Shown here: positions 8,072-16,231 of the stretch, in pieces
How positions within the stretch are numbered: the first letter of the stretch is position 1
Layout: every line of letters starts with the position of its first letter
NCBI GenBank assembly: GCA_030608385.1
Contig: JAUWEG010000016.1
Span: 1-38,767 of the forward strand
Direction of reading: 5' to 3'
Length of the DNA stretch: 38,767 nucleotides
Source of the DNA: Candidatus Heimdallarchaeota archaeon
GTDB taxonomy: Archaea > Asgardarchaeota > Heimdallarchaeia > Heimdallarchaeales > Heimdallarchaeaceae
Translations under genes and position numbers: made by a program
The notes under the pieces: model-generated
Told to the model about the DNA's origin: nothing
The model's input: only the letters and a program-made list of their open reading frames with translations
Databases searched by the model: none

Positions 8072-8965
8072 ATGGAGAAAGGACCTCAAATCTATATTCA
8101 AGGAAAAACAAAGCAGTTATTTTCTAGAGGGATTCTAGCCCAAAAACTAAGAATGATTGGTTTTTCACTCTCAGAAGGTTATGAATTCTCGATTCAGATT
8201 TATAATGATTTAACAAAACTCCAAAAAGAAACTATTAGTAAACAGAAACTAGATGAAATTGTTTCTTCTCATTTAAATAACTCACAAGATGTTAGTGTTG
8301 GTAATAAATATTTGATGATCGAACAGTGGAGAGATTCCAATATTCCTCTGTGGATTCTTATATCTGGCGCAATTGGTGCTGGAAAAAGCACTCTTTCCAG
8401 ACAAATAGCTGGGGACTTGGGTATTCAACATGTTATAGGAACTCAAGTAGTTCGCGATATTTTAAGAAAGGTTCTTTCAGCAGATGTGATGCCTGAGCTT
8501 CATTCTTCATCCTATAAGGCTTATCAGACTCTTCGACCAATTTACAGTAGTCGTTTTGATGAAGTACTTATAGGATTTGAGAATCACTCAAAACTAGTTA
8601 ACATAGGTGTTGAGGCAATTTTATCTAGGGCTGAAAAAGAGTCAGTATCGATTATTGTAGAAGGAGAACATTTACTACCAGCATTCTTTGATGAAACTAT
8701 TTTAAATAAGCCAAATGTGCTTTACATCACAATAGCTGTTCCAGATCCTGAGATGCATAGAGAAAACCTAAGTTCTCAATATACTCAAGAAAAAGAAGAT
8801 TTGCTCAATCATTTCGAGAATATCAGAAAAATTCATGAGCTCCTTATTAATGAAACTAAAATACGCAAATTGCCTTTAATTGAAACAATCAAAGGTGAAA
8901 ATACAATAAGAAAACTTCGAGAACTTGTAGTGGATAAAATTGTTTCACTAGTTTCATCGCAATAG
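8072..8965 (+). CDS. 2-phosphoglycerate kinase family P-loop kinase (paralogue B)
   Basis: This is a paralogue of the divergent neighbour with the same plan: an N-terminal ATP-cone-like region (residues 5-70), then Walker A GAIGAGKST at about 99-107, HVIGTQVVRDILRKVLSAD, the shared PELHSSSYKAYQTLRPI segment, and IIVEGEHLLPAFF near the second metal or acceptor region. The length of 297 aa is similar. The two copies differ in the acceptor-facing residues and in the C-terminal third, so they may phosphorylate different small molecules or form a heteromer. The ATG at 8072 is within 20-25 bases of TATA-like stretches. The exact substrate is uncertain. Confidence 0.8.
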   Translation: MEKGPQIYIQGKTKQLFSRGILAQKLRMIGFSLSEGYEFSIQIYNDLTKLQKETISKQKLDEIVSSHLNNSQDVSVGNKYLMIEQWRDSNIPLWILISGAIGAGKSTLSRQIAGDLGIQHVIGTQVVRDILRKVLSADVMPELHSSSYKAYQTLRPIYSSRFDEVLIGFENHSKLVNIGVEAILSRAEKESVSIIVEGEHLLPAFFDETILNKPNVLYITIAVPDPEMHRENLSSQYTQEKEDLLNHFENIRKIHELLINETKIRKLPLIETIKGENTIRKLRELVVDKIVSLVSSQ

Positions 8966-8970
8966 GAATT

Positions 8971-8980
8971 CTTTAAAATT
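8971..8980 (+). promoter_or_regulatory. TATA box of the C/D box sRNA
   Basis: ctttaaaatt is centred about 25 bases before the 5' end predicted from the sRNA terminal stem (8998-9002). No other TATA-like box lies close before the following small gene, so that gene may share this promoter. Confidence 0.45.
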
Positions 8981-8997
8981 CATAAAATAATCCTTAT

Positions 8998-9056
8998 TTG
9001 CCAATGATGTAGTTGCAACGACCTGATCATTGATGATCGACTTTTGGCTGAGGCAA
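8998..9056 (+). ncRNA. C/D box sRNA (2'-O-methylation guide)
   Basis: All four boxes are present in order: C box ATGATGT (9004-9010), D' box CTGA (9023-9026), C' box TGATGA (9031-9036) and D box CTGA (9048-9051). The guide regions are 12 nt (9011-9022) and 11 nt (9037-9047), and the D'-C' spacer is 4 nt; these are classic archaeal dimensions. A terminal stem closes the kink-turn: TTGCC at 8998-9002 pairs with GGCAA at 9052-9056. In archaea such RNAs assemble with L7Ae, Nop5 and fibrillarin. The methylated nucleotide pairs with the fifth guide base upstream of D or D'. I could not assign the targets from memory. The RNA ends a few bases before the next coding start. Confidence 0.85.
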
Positions 9057-9060
9057 TAAA

Positions 9061-9348
9061 GTGATTAAAATGTCAGAAAATACGTGTTATATTCATACAA
9101 AATATACTGCAGTCAATGAATGTAATAGATGTAAGCTTCCTATTTGTGATGAATGCACTAGAACTTACTGGCAAACAAATGCATTATTAGCGATGTTTCA
9201 ATCACAAACACACCAGCAAGAAGAAATAATTTTGTGCCCTGGTTGCTTGAGAAAAACAAGGATACGTAATGGTTTCTTCCCTGGATTCTTATTAATTTTA
9301 ATTCTGGGTATGATTGCTGCAGGTATTATACTAGGAGTTAGTAGATGA
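9061..9348 (+). CDS. Small B-box-type zinc-binding protein with C-terminal membrane anchor
   Basis: The protein has about 95 residues. The N-terminal half has a Cys/His pattern C-x2-H-x8-C-x2-C-x4-C-x2-C and a later CPGC, like the B-box zinc fingers common in prokaryotic membrane proteins. A single hydrophobic span (FFPGFLLILILGMIAAGIIL) ends the chain, leaving the zinc domain in the cytosol. The start may be GTG 9061, with GAGG at 9050-9053 as a Shine-Dalgarno that overlaps the sRNA D box and stem, or ATG 9070. The function is unknown; a protein-protein adaptor at the membrane is inference. It is convergent with the next membrane protein gene. Confidence 0.7.
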   Translation: MIKMSENTCYIHTKYTAVNECNRCKLPICDECTRTYWQTNALLAMFQSQTHQQEEIILCPGCLRKTRIRNGFFPGFLLILILGMIAAGIILGVSR

Positions 9349-9367
9349 AGTAATTATCTGGTTTAAT

Positions 9368-10303
9368 TTATGAATTGTTTTTTTCTTCTTCATAGTTGTT
9401 GTCACTGACAATGTCTAGATTATTATCTTCTTCAGTATTTTCAGCTGAATATTCAGTATCAATTTCCTCAATTTCCTTAACTAAATCAGCATCACAAATA
9501 GGACAGACAATTAAATCGCTTGATATAATAGACCCACATGAAAAACATGTAATTGGAAATACCTCTTCTTCCTCCCAATTAAATGTATATGGTTTTTTCC
9601 CCCAGGTTCTTGATCTCCACTTTTCCATATCAACCTCCCCGTCTTCCTTCATAAATTCTTTAAAATTAAATGTTTCAGTTGGGACTAGTTTTTTGTTTAT
9701 CGTTTTTTGGTAAATAAAGACAAATAAAGGAAAGAAGATGATATGAGATAGTAAAATAGAGAGAAAAACATTAGCAAGAGAAGTTTCATCTAAAGTATAA
9801 ACAATTGGAAGAACAAATGAAGCTATTAGAGAGCTAACTGCAAACGTTATGAATTCTAAAATTAGAAAAACCATAAGAGAAAAACCTGCTATAATTGCGA
9901 TATCTTTGATAATTGTTTTAACAATTAAACCTCGCTGTTTATCTTTGAAGTCAATTTTTAAATATTCCAAGTAACTTCTAAATATCCCTATACTTGTTTT
10001 TGTTATTAACAGTGATAGAAAAATAGAAATTACTAAAGAACTGAAGAATAAAATTATGCTAATCCACCAGTTGTATACTAAATATCCTAAGGATTCTACT
10101 AACCAACTTTTGTACCCTAATAAATTCATATCGAAGATTCTGAGTAAAGGATAGAGTTTCCCTAAAACTGTGAATACAAAGAGTAGGAAATACATGAATA
10201 CAAAATTAATCTTAAGTAGATTGCCCAATTCTTGATTTTTCTTCATAACAGCTTTTTTTTGTTTTTCCCAAGGAAAAACAGCTTCTATTATGTGGGGCAT
10301 CAT
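9368..10303 (-). CDS. Multi-span membrane protein with C-terminal zinc ribbon
   Basis: This is an unrecognised 311-aa protein. It shows about four to five membrane segments (residues about 30-50, 75-100, 130-165 and 180-200). A cytosolic C-terminal region follows with a zinc ribbon, CFSCGSIIS...CPICDADL (Cys pairs near residues 253/256 and 267/270), and then a strongly acidic, Asn-rich tail. The start is one of two adjacent Met codons (10303 or 10300). It shares the membrane-plus-zinc-ribbon plan with the gene at 16232-16879 but no clear sequence identity. It is divergent from kae1 over a 75-base gap. No function is assigned. Confidence 0.65.
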   Translation of the reverse strand: MMPHIIEAVFPWEKQKKAVMKKNQELGNLLKINFVFMYFLLFVFTVLGKLYPLLRIFDMNLLGYKSWLVESLGYLVYNWWISIILFFSSLVISIFLSLLITKTSIGIFRSYLEYLKIDFKDKQRGLIVKTIIKDIAIIAGFSLMVFLILEFITFAVSSLIASFVLPIVYTLDETSLANVFLSILLSHIIFFPLFVFIYQKTINKKLVPTETFNFKEFMKEDGEVDMEKWRSRTWGKKPYTFNWEEEEVFPITCFSCGSIISSDLIVCPICDADLVKEIEEIDTEYSAENTEEDNNLDIVSDNNYEEEKNNS

Positions 10304-10358
10304 AAAGAACTATAATTCAAACATATTAAAGATTACTAAATAGTTTCAAAAAGAAACC

Positions 10359-10367
10359 TTTAAACTA
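10359..10367 (+). promoter_or_regulatory. TATA box of kae1
   Basis: tttaaacta, preceded by the purine-rich aagaaac, lies 29 bases before ATG 10388. This spacing supports a leaderless message starting at ATG 10388 rather than at the upstream in-frame GTG 10379. Confidence 0.55.
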
Positions 10368-10387
10368 ACGTAGTCAGAGTGATATCA

Positions 10388-11383
10388 ATGATTTCTCTAG
10401 GAATAGAAAGCTCTGCTGATAAATTGGGCGTTGGTATTATAGATGACAAAGGAAATGTATTATCTAATGTTAGAAGAACCTATAAACCCCCTTATGGAAG
10501 CGGGATTCACCCTAGAGAAGCTTCGGAATATCACTCCTCTACAATGCCCAAAGCAATAGAAGATGCTTTTCATGAATCAGGCATTAAACCTGAAGAAATT
10601 GATTTGATTTCTTTTACAAAAGGACCGGGATTTGGACCCTGTTTAAGAATAGGTGCCGTTACAGCAAGAACTCTTTCTTTATCCTTGGGTAAACCACTAA
10701 TGGCAGTGAACCATCCAATTGCACATGTTGAAATTGGAAGATTAGTTGGAGAACTTGATGATCCTGTTGTTCTGTATGTATCTGGAGGAAATACACAAGT
10801 CATTGCGTTTTCTGAAAGAAGATACAGGGTATTTGGTGAAACAATAGATATACCAGTAGGAAATTGTTTAGATGTTTTTGGAAGAAATGCTGGTTTAAGT
10901 GATAAAGAGAATCCAATGGGGAGAATGATCGAGCTAGAAGCATTGAAAAGTTCAACCTATGTTTCCATCCCCTATGTGATAAAAGGAATGGACGTTTCTT
11001 TTTCAGGTATTCTAACTCATGCAACCCGATTATTAGATAGTAAGAAACACCCACTTGAAGATATCGCATTTAGTCTCCAAGAAACAGTTTTCTCTATGTT
11101 AGTTGAAGTTACAGAAAGAGCTTTAGCTCATACAAGAAAAGAAGAAGTTTTAGTGTGTGGTGGTGTAGCAGCTAATTCGCGACTAAAAGAAATGCTTGAA
11201 GAAATGGCTAGTTCCCATGATGCTTCTTTTAGAGGTCTTAATGCTGATCTTGCTCTAGATAATGGTGTAATGATAGCATGGTTAGGGATTTTAATGAAGC
11301 AATCGGGTGTGACGACTGAATTTGAGGACACAATAGTGGACCAACATTTCAGACCTGAAGATGTGGAAGTTACTTGGAGATAA
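10388..11383 (+). CDS. kae1: KEOPS subunit Kae1, tRNA N6-threonylcarbamoyladenosine transferase
   Basis: Kae1 (TsaD family) transfers threonylcarbamoyl to A37 of ANN-decoding tRNAs as the catalytic subunit of KEOPS. It has an ASKHA fold opening with MISLGIESSADKLGVGIIDD, metal ligands H109 and H113 in NHPIAHVEIG, the nucleotide loop LYVSGGNTQVI, and VLVCGGVAANSRL. The 332 residues from ATG 10388 match archaeal Kae1. It is not fused to Bud32, which lies separately at 12674-13339 on the other strand. A radical-SAM gene follows after 11 bases, so the two are probably co-transcribed. Pcc1 and Cgi121 are not in the window. Confidence 0.95.
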   Translation: MISLGIESSADKLGVGIIDDKGNVLSNVRRTYKPPYGSGIHPREASEYHSSTMPKAIEDAFHESGIKPEEIDLISFTKGPGFGPCLRIGAVTARTLSLSLGKPLMAVNHPIAHVEIGRLVGELDDPVVLYVSGGNTQVIAFSERRYRVFGETIDIPVGNCLDVFGRNAGLSDKENPMGRMIELEALKSSTYVSIPYVIKGMDVSFSGILTHATRLLDSKKHPLEDIAFSLQETVFSMLVEVTERALAHTRKEEVLVCGGVAANSRLKEMLEEMASSHDASFRGLNADLALDNGVMIAWLGILMKQSGVTTEFEDTIVDQHFRPEDVEVTWR

Positions 11384-11394
11384 ATTGTGATTAT

Positions 11395-12702
11395 ATGACA
11401 TCAGCAATTGTATTTGATTTTACTAAGAAGAATTTCTACAGTCTTACACCTTTAGTTGCAACTATAGATGCTAATACTGATTTTCGAAATTTGGATTTCT
11501 TGCTTGAAAAAAATCTTAATTCATCAAAAATCCGAAAGCTCTTAGATAAATATGAAAAACTCATTGTAGGTTTTTCATTTAGAACAACTCAATTTGAAGA
11601 TATTTATACCCGGATGGAGAAAATTTATTCCTCACTAAATAAATCGGAATTAGATAAAGTAATCTTCATCTCAGGTGGAAGTCATCCTACTGGTAGTCCT
11701 CTTACAACATTAAAATCTGGTTTTGACTTTGTTTTCGTTGGGGAAGCAGAATACTCATTTACTGAGTTTGTTAGACGATTTAAGGACAATGAAGACTTAT
11801 TTGGAACTCCTGGTATTGGGTTTTTAGAAGATAACTCATTACGTTTAACTAAAAGACCTGACCCCATAGTTCTGGATGATTATCCCTTCCTATCCCCGAA
11901 AAGGAAGCTTTATCCACCTTTGGAGATAAGCAGGGGGTGTTCTTTTGGGTGTACATTTTGTCAAGTTCCGAAACTTTTCAAACATAGAACAAGGCATAGA
12001 TCTCCTGAAATAATTCTAGATGTAATAAAATGGATGGGAACTCAAAAGCTAAACGATATCCGTTTTATTACACCAAATTCCTTTGGTTATATGTCTTCAA
12101 AACCTAAAGAAGTAAATAAAGATGCAATCCTTTATCTTTTATCATCAATTAAATCAACCCCTGGAATTGACAATGTTTATTTTGGTACATTTCCTGGAGA
12201 AGTGCGTCCAGAAACTGTATCTTCTAGTTTGATGAAGGATATTAAACCAATTATTTCAAATTCCCGAATATCTATCGGCCTTCAATCAGGTAGTGATAGA
12301 GTTCTCAAAGAAATTCAAAGAGGGCATACAGTTGAGGAAGGGATTAAAGCAATAGAGATTCTCGATGATACGGGATTTACACCTGTAGTTGATATAATAA
12401 TAGGATTACCAACTGCTACTGAGGATGATGAAATGGAAACAGTCAAGGTTATTAAGGATCTAATAAGAAGAAACTCAATAATAAGAGCACATGTCTTCAT
12501 GCCTTTACCAGGAACTGACCTAGAAGGTGCAAAATTCAAACCAGTTTATCCTCAAATAAAAAAGATTCTTGGAAAATTAAGTTCTCTTGGCAAAATTGAA
12601 GGAAATTGGTCACACCAGGAACGGTATGCACTTGATGCTTGGAAACTCAATCAGCGAATTGCTAACATGACCCCTATTCAGAGAGAAGATAGTCACCAAT
12701 AA
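11395..12702 (+). CDS. B12-binding-domain/radical SAM protein (MJ_1487-like family)
   Basis: The N-terminal 150 residues form a cobalamin-binding-like Rossmann domain with a GGSHPTGSPL loop. It keeps the HxxG of the B12 motif but lacks the preceding Asp. The radical SAM core begins near residue 175 with SRGCSFGCTFCQVPKLF, where the CxxxCxxC cysteines bind the 4Fe-4S cluster. IGLQSGSDRVLKEIQRGHT and DIIIGLPTATEDD match later radical-SAM strands. This architecture is known in archaea as the MJ_1487-like family, whose reaction is not established. ATG 11395 is preferred to the in-frame TTG at 11374 that would overlap kae1. The end overlaps the convergent bud32 gene by 29 bases. Confidence 0.8.
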   Translation: MTSAIVFDFTKKNFYSLTPLVATIDANTDFRNLDFLLEKNLNSSKIRKLLDKYEKLIVGFSFRTTQFEDIYTRMEKIYSSLNKSELDKVIFISGGSHPTGSPLTTLKSGFDFVFVGEAEYSFTEFVRRFKDNEDLFGTPGIGFLEDNSLRLTKRPDPIVLDDYPFLSPKRKLYPPLEISRGCSFGCTFCQVPKLFKHRTRHRSPEIILDVIKWMGTQKLNDIRFITPNSFGYMSSKPKEVNKDAILYLLSSIKSTPGIDNVYFGTFPGEVRPETVSSSLMKDIKPIISNSRISIGLQSGSDRVLKEIQRGHTVEEGIKAIEILDDTGFTPVVDIIIGLPTATEDDEMETVKVIKDLIRRNSIIRAHVFMPLPGTDLEGAKFKPVYPQIKKILGKLSSLGKIEGNWSHQERYALDAWKLNQRIANMTPIQREDSHQ

Positions 12703-13339
12703 CTTGATTTTCTTTCAAATGTCTTGCTCTAGCCTCTACTTTTATTGCACGACGAAAAATGCTTTTAGCCTCACTCATAGTACTCATATAACCTTTTTGA
12801 AATGTGGTAAAATAGTCACTTTCAAATTTAGTATGTGTGCTTGTAAAACATTTCTTAATTAACAGTATGTCAACAGCTTTATCTTCTATAGCCTGTGAAA
12901 ATTTACCAAGACCAAAGTCAATGAAGACAAGTTCTCGATTTTTTATTAGAATGTTACTGGTTGTTAAGTCTCCATGTATGATGTTACTATTGTGCAATTT
13001 TCCTACTTGTTCTCCAATCAATTCAACATATTGTAATTTCTCTTCTAAAGTGGCTTCACTGTTCAAAACATCTTTAACTAGTTTTCCCTCAATAAATTCC
13101 ATTGTTATTGTCGATGAATCTAAATCAATGTCAAAGATAAATGGTGTTTTTACCCCCGCATCTCTTGAAGCCATGATTAACTTTGATTCAGAGATTGTTC
13201 TACTATTCCTTAATTCATCATCAATTTGTTTGATTCTATATGACTTTGGTATACGATTTTTTTTCATTACCTGAAATCCTAGCCAATCATCCTTAAGAAG
13301 AACTGCTTCTGCACCCCATTTATTTTCCTTGTTTAACAA
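12674..13339 (-). CDS. bud32: KEOPS subunit Bud32, atypical protein kinase/ATPase
   Basis: Bud32 is the small RIO-like kinase that contacts Kae1 in KEOPS and acts as a P-loop-less ATPase during t6A formation. It shows the Bud32 signature RIPKSYRIKQIDDEL (residues 30-44), catalytic loop H122-G-D124-LTTSNIL, and metal-binding D141-F-G in VFIDFGLGKFS. The C-terminal basic helix (RRAIKVEARAR) is also typical. The length of 221 aa is normal for a stand-alone archaeal form. The start is probably TTG 13339, with aagga upstream and only 13 bases after the AIR-synthase-like gene stops, so the two form a minus-strand operon. Confidence 0.93.
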   Translation of the reverse strand: MLNKENKWGAEAVLLKDDWLGFQVMKKNRIPKSYRIKQIDDELRNSRTISESKLIMASRDAGVKTPFIFDIDLDSSTITMEFIEGKLVKDVLNSEATLEEKLQYVELIGEQVGKLHNSNIIHGDLTTSNILIKNRELVFIDFGLGKFSQAIEDKAVDILLIKKCFTSTHTKFESDYFTTFQKGYMSTMSEAKSIFRRAIKVEARARHLKENQVIGDYLLSE

Positions 13340-13352
13340 ATTTATCAGTCCT

Positions 13353-14399
13353 TCATTTTTTTCCTTTTCTGATTTTTGAAAGATTTTTCAGAGCAGTTGA
13401 AATTTCATCACCCTTTGGTTTATCCAGCACCTGACCGTTAAGAGTCAAGATTCCTTTATCAGTTCCTACTTTACCAATTTTCTCACAAGGTATCTGTTCT
13501 TTTTTTAGATAATCTAAAATTTGTAGAGCTTTTTTCTCCGTTGCTGAAACAATGATCATTCCAGAAGAGATGAGTCTAAAGGGATTAAACTGAAGCCATG
13601 ATGCTAATTTTTCCGTAACAATAGATATTCTCGGTTGATTATTGAGTTCAATACTTAGTTCACTAAATGCTATAAGTTCATATAACGCGCCATAAACTCC
13701 TCCTTCAGTAGCATCGTGAATTAAGGAAGGTTGAAACTTTCTATTCAAATCCAAAGCTAAATCTATAATTCTTAGTTGTGCTCCTATCCTTTTTCCTTCT
13801 TCTATTTCTTCATTTTTGAGAGCTGAGTGTATTAGGTTCCCAGACTCTGAAATAATTATTCCTGTACCCTCTGCCCCTGTAAAACCAATTGCTAGAATAA
13901 CCTCTTCTTCAGTCAGCTTATTGGGTACAACAAAGTCTTGAGGGACAAACCCCAACATGTGACCTGATACAATGGGTGTTTTAACTGATTGAGAAATTTC
14001 TGTATGTCCTCCTAAAATACTTATTCCAAGTTCAATACTTTGTTGATGTATTTGCTCTTGAATGCGTTTGATTTCATCGAATGATGTGTTAATTGGAACA
14101 ATAATTGAAGAAAGAAATCCAAAGGGCAATGCTCCAGCACATGCTATATCATTTGCATTTACAATTACTGCTTGTCGTCCTGGTTCAGCTGTAGGGAATG
14201 TTATTGGATCAGATTTCACAACAAGGAGAGTGTTTGAATCATTGTTATAGAATTTTTGAGCTTTTACTTGAGCTTCAGATACATCTATAATTGCTGAATC
14301 CCCGCCTATATGTCCCGAAGTTACTATTCCTTTATTTTCAGAACCCTTTAGTTTTAGTATCTCTCTTAAAAGAGAAACCTCTAGCTTACCTTCTTCCAT
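13353..14399 (-). CDS. AIR synthase-related protein (HypE-like fold)
   Basis: This belongs to the PurM/HypE/ThiL/SelD superfamily of ATP-dependent enzymes. Visible motifs are VVKSDPITFPTAEP and VNANDIACAGALPFGFLSSI (the Mg-ATP site), ISILGGHTEIS, and the C-terminal-domain motif LIHDATEGGVYGALYELI. This resembles the archaeal HypE-related group. True HypE ends in a carbamoylated and dehydrated cysteine; here the tail is RKGKK with no cysteine, so hydrogenase cyanide-ligand synthesis is unlikely. No other hyp gene is nearby. It is first in an operon with bud32. A TATA-like stretch about 28 bases upstream suggests a leaderless start at ATG 14399. Confidence 0.8.
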   Translation of the reverse strand: MEEGKLEVSLLREILKLKGSENKGIVTSGHIGGDSAIIDVSEAQVKAQKFYNNDSNTLLVVKSDPITFPTAEPGRQAVIVNANDIACAGALPFGFLSSIIVPINTSFDEIKRIQEQIHQQSIELGISILGGHTEISQSVKTPIVSGHMLGFVPQDFVVPNKLTEEEVILAIGFTGAEGTGIIISESGNLIHSALKNEEIEEGKRIGAQLRIIDLALDLNRKFQPSLIHDATEGGVYGALYELIAFSELSIELNNQPRISIVTEKLASWLQFNPFRLISSGMIIVSATEKKALQILDYLKKEQIPCEKIGKVGTDKGILTLNGQVLDKPKGDEISTALKNLSKIRKGKK

Positions 14400-14444
14400 T
14401 AATATTACTAGAATCTACAATTCCTAAAAGTTTTTTGAAGGAGA

Positions 14445-14460
14445 GAAAAAAGAAAAAAAC
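14445..14460 (-). terminator. Minus-strand poly-T terminator
   Basis: Runs of six and seven A on the plus strand (T on the minus strand) follow the stop codon of the gene at 14472-15437. This is a likely intrinsic archaeal terminator, placed just before the promoter of the AIR-synthase-like gene. Confidence 0.45.
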
Positions 14461-14471
14461 TTATACTTCTA

Positions 14472-15437
14472 CTAAAAGCCCATGGTTTTTAGAATGTGTT
14501 TGATAATCTTAAATTTGTATCCTACATTCATAACATCGTGTACATTAGTTGTCATTCCAACTAGTATTCTACCTTCAGAACAGTCTTCTACAATAATCTG
14601 AACAACTCCTGCATTTAATGCTTTGATTTCATCCTCTGAATTTATCATCTCGTAAATAACTTTTGGAAATCTTGTAATGGTTTCTAAAACATATACAATC
14701 TTCTTCTCCTCTAGATTTCCTGCATATAGTTCTCCCATTGAGCCATCATTTTTTGGGAAAATGTACGCTGCAGCTGAAGGAAAATTACATCCTCTAATGG
14801 ATGAAAAAAGCAAGGAAGTTATTGCTCTTTTATTTGCTTCATCAAGTATTTCTTGAGTCATCTCACTGACTGAAATCTTTGGAACACTTTCAAAAGGACG
14901 AATTTCTTCATAAACCTCAGCTTTAGTCTGAGTAATTGTTGTTTCTGGAATAACTTCTACTTCAACAGGTTTAATGGGTTCAATTTCGCTTTTTTCAATT
15001 CCAAGTCGTGAGTATATTTTATCAATTTGAATCCTGTTCCTATCCTTGTTTTTATTAAAATCTGAACCACAAGTTTTGATTAGAAGATCAACATTTTCTT
15101 CTGTAATAAGATGTTTGATTACATCTTCCCCAAACTTTTGAACATATTCTAATATTGTAGGACGAACCTCAGCTGCGATATTCTCTACACGTGATACGAA
15201 TAATAAAGTTAAATCAATAAAAGTAATATAAGTGGCTCTGAACTTTCCTCGAAAAATTGTTATTTCATTATATCTTCTAACCCACTGGTAAAATTCAATT
15301 GGATGAATGAAATAACTATGAATTTCTGATTTTTCAATTTCATCCTTTGTATTTTCAATCTCAAAGATATTATTTCCTATCAAATCATAGATAATTACAG
15401 CTACCAACGGATTGATTTCACTTCTACGAAAAGGCAT
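14472..15437 (-). CDS. Longin-like plus Roadblock/LC7-like domain protein A
   Basis: Residues about 8-120 have a longin-like alternation: VAVIIYDLIGNNIFEIEN, then ATYITFIDLTLLFVSRV and a long helix. A polar, Glu/Pro/Thr-rich linker (about 130-190) leads to a Roadblock/LC7-like domain (about 205-321) with PSAAAYIFPKNDGS, a helix ending ITRFPKVIYEMI, and LNAGVVQIIVEDC. This C-terminal domain is clearly related to those at 15601 and 16944. Such domains bind or regulate small GTPases in eukaryotes and Asgard archaea. I infer a GTPase-regulator or scaffold role. ATG 15437 has a TATA-like gggatatatttatt upstream. Confidence 0.6.
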   Translation of the reverse strand: MPFRRSEINPLVAVIIYDLIGNNIFEIENTKDEIEKSEIHSYFIHPIEFYQWVRRYNEITIFRGKFRATYITFIDLTLLFVSRVENIAAEVRPTILEYVQKFGEDVIKHLITEENVDLLIKTCGSDFNKNKDRNRIQIDKIYSRLGIEKSEIEPIKPVEVEVIPETTITQTKAEVYEEIRPFESVPKISVSEMTQEILDEANKRAITSLLFSSIRGCNFPSAAAYIFPKNDGSMGELYAGNLEEKKIVYVLETITRFPKVIYEMINSEDEIKALNAGVVQIIVEDCSEGRILVGMTTNVHDVMNVGYKFKIIKHILKTMGF

Positions 15438-15600
15438 AAGACCTCAACTAGATATTATTATCTCATCGTTGGCTAATAAATATATCCCAAGTGTCTAATT
15501 AGCTATTGATTTGTGAAAATTTGCAAAAAATACTTCTCCAACCTTTAGTTTCTAATTTCTAATGCTATTAAGAATAAGGAAATCTTTTTAGAGTTTTAAG

Positions 15601-16206
15601 ATGACATATCTTTGTGGTAAAATAATGACAAGGCAAAAAGATTCTAGTGATTCTCCTTCCTCAAGGATTTCTTCACGAAAAAGAAAACCTGCTATAAAGG
15701 ATGTTTTCGTAGAAATGGAAGAAGTAGCATATGAAGCCTTAAACATTTCAGCAAAGAAACTAAAGTCAGGTCAATATTTACGTGATTTTCTAACACAAAC
15801 TTCTACAAGTGATGATGTTAAGGAAGCCATACGTGTTACTATTGATGCCTTACTTGATAGCATTTCTTCAGATTTTAAATCTCTCTCTGCTGCAGCACTA
15901 GTACCACATCCAGAAAGTTCAGATGTAAGAGTCATAGTTAGAGGACCTCTTGAAAGAGATATAGTGAAAAAAATATTGGAAATTTTCAGAAGATATCCAC
16001 CAGTTGTTAATGATTTATTGGGATCAGATGAAGAAGTCAAAGTTCTTGATACTGGAATCGGCTTTGTAGTTCTAGAAAATTGCCAAAAAGATAACTATCT
16101 GATTGGGATTGTTCAAAAACAAAAAGATGTGGATGAACTCTCTAGAAAGCTGAGACATGTGCAAAATGTAGTTATTGAAAATACTCTATTATTAGAAGAT
16201 ATCTAA
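15601..16206 (+). CDS. Roadblock/LC7-like single-domain protein B
   Basis: A basic, Ser-rich N-terminal tail (about 35 residues) is followed by helices and a Roadblock-like domain (about 85-195). Its core IFRRYPPVVNDLL..EEVKVLDTGIGFVVLEN aligns with proteins A and D of the cluster. There is no longin-like N-terminal domain. It is transcribed divergently from protein A. The start could be ATG 15601 or ATG 15625, which has gtggt shortly upstream; the shared domain is unaffected. A partner that dimerises with the two longer paralogues is plausible but unproven. Confidence 0.6.
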   Translation: MTYLCGKIMTRQKDSSDSPSSRISSRKRKPAIKDVFVEMEEVAYEALNISAKKLKSGQYLRDFLTQTSTSDDVKEAIRVTIDALLDSISSDFKSLSAAALVPHPESSDVRVIVRGPLERDIVKKILEIFRRYPPVVNDLLGSDEEVKVLDTGIGFVVLENCQKDNYLIGIVQKQKDVDELSRKLRHVQNVVIENTLLLEDI

Positions 16207-16231
16207 CATTTCTTGATCTTACTTAGCATAT

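Noticed and set aside
13353-14399. Assignment as true hydrogenase maturation protein HypE
   Set aside because: The C-terminal cysteine essential for HypE is absent and no other hyp or hydrogenase gene is nearby.
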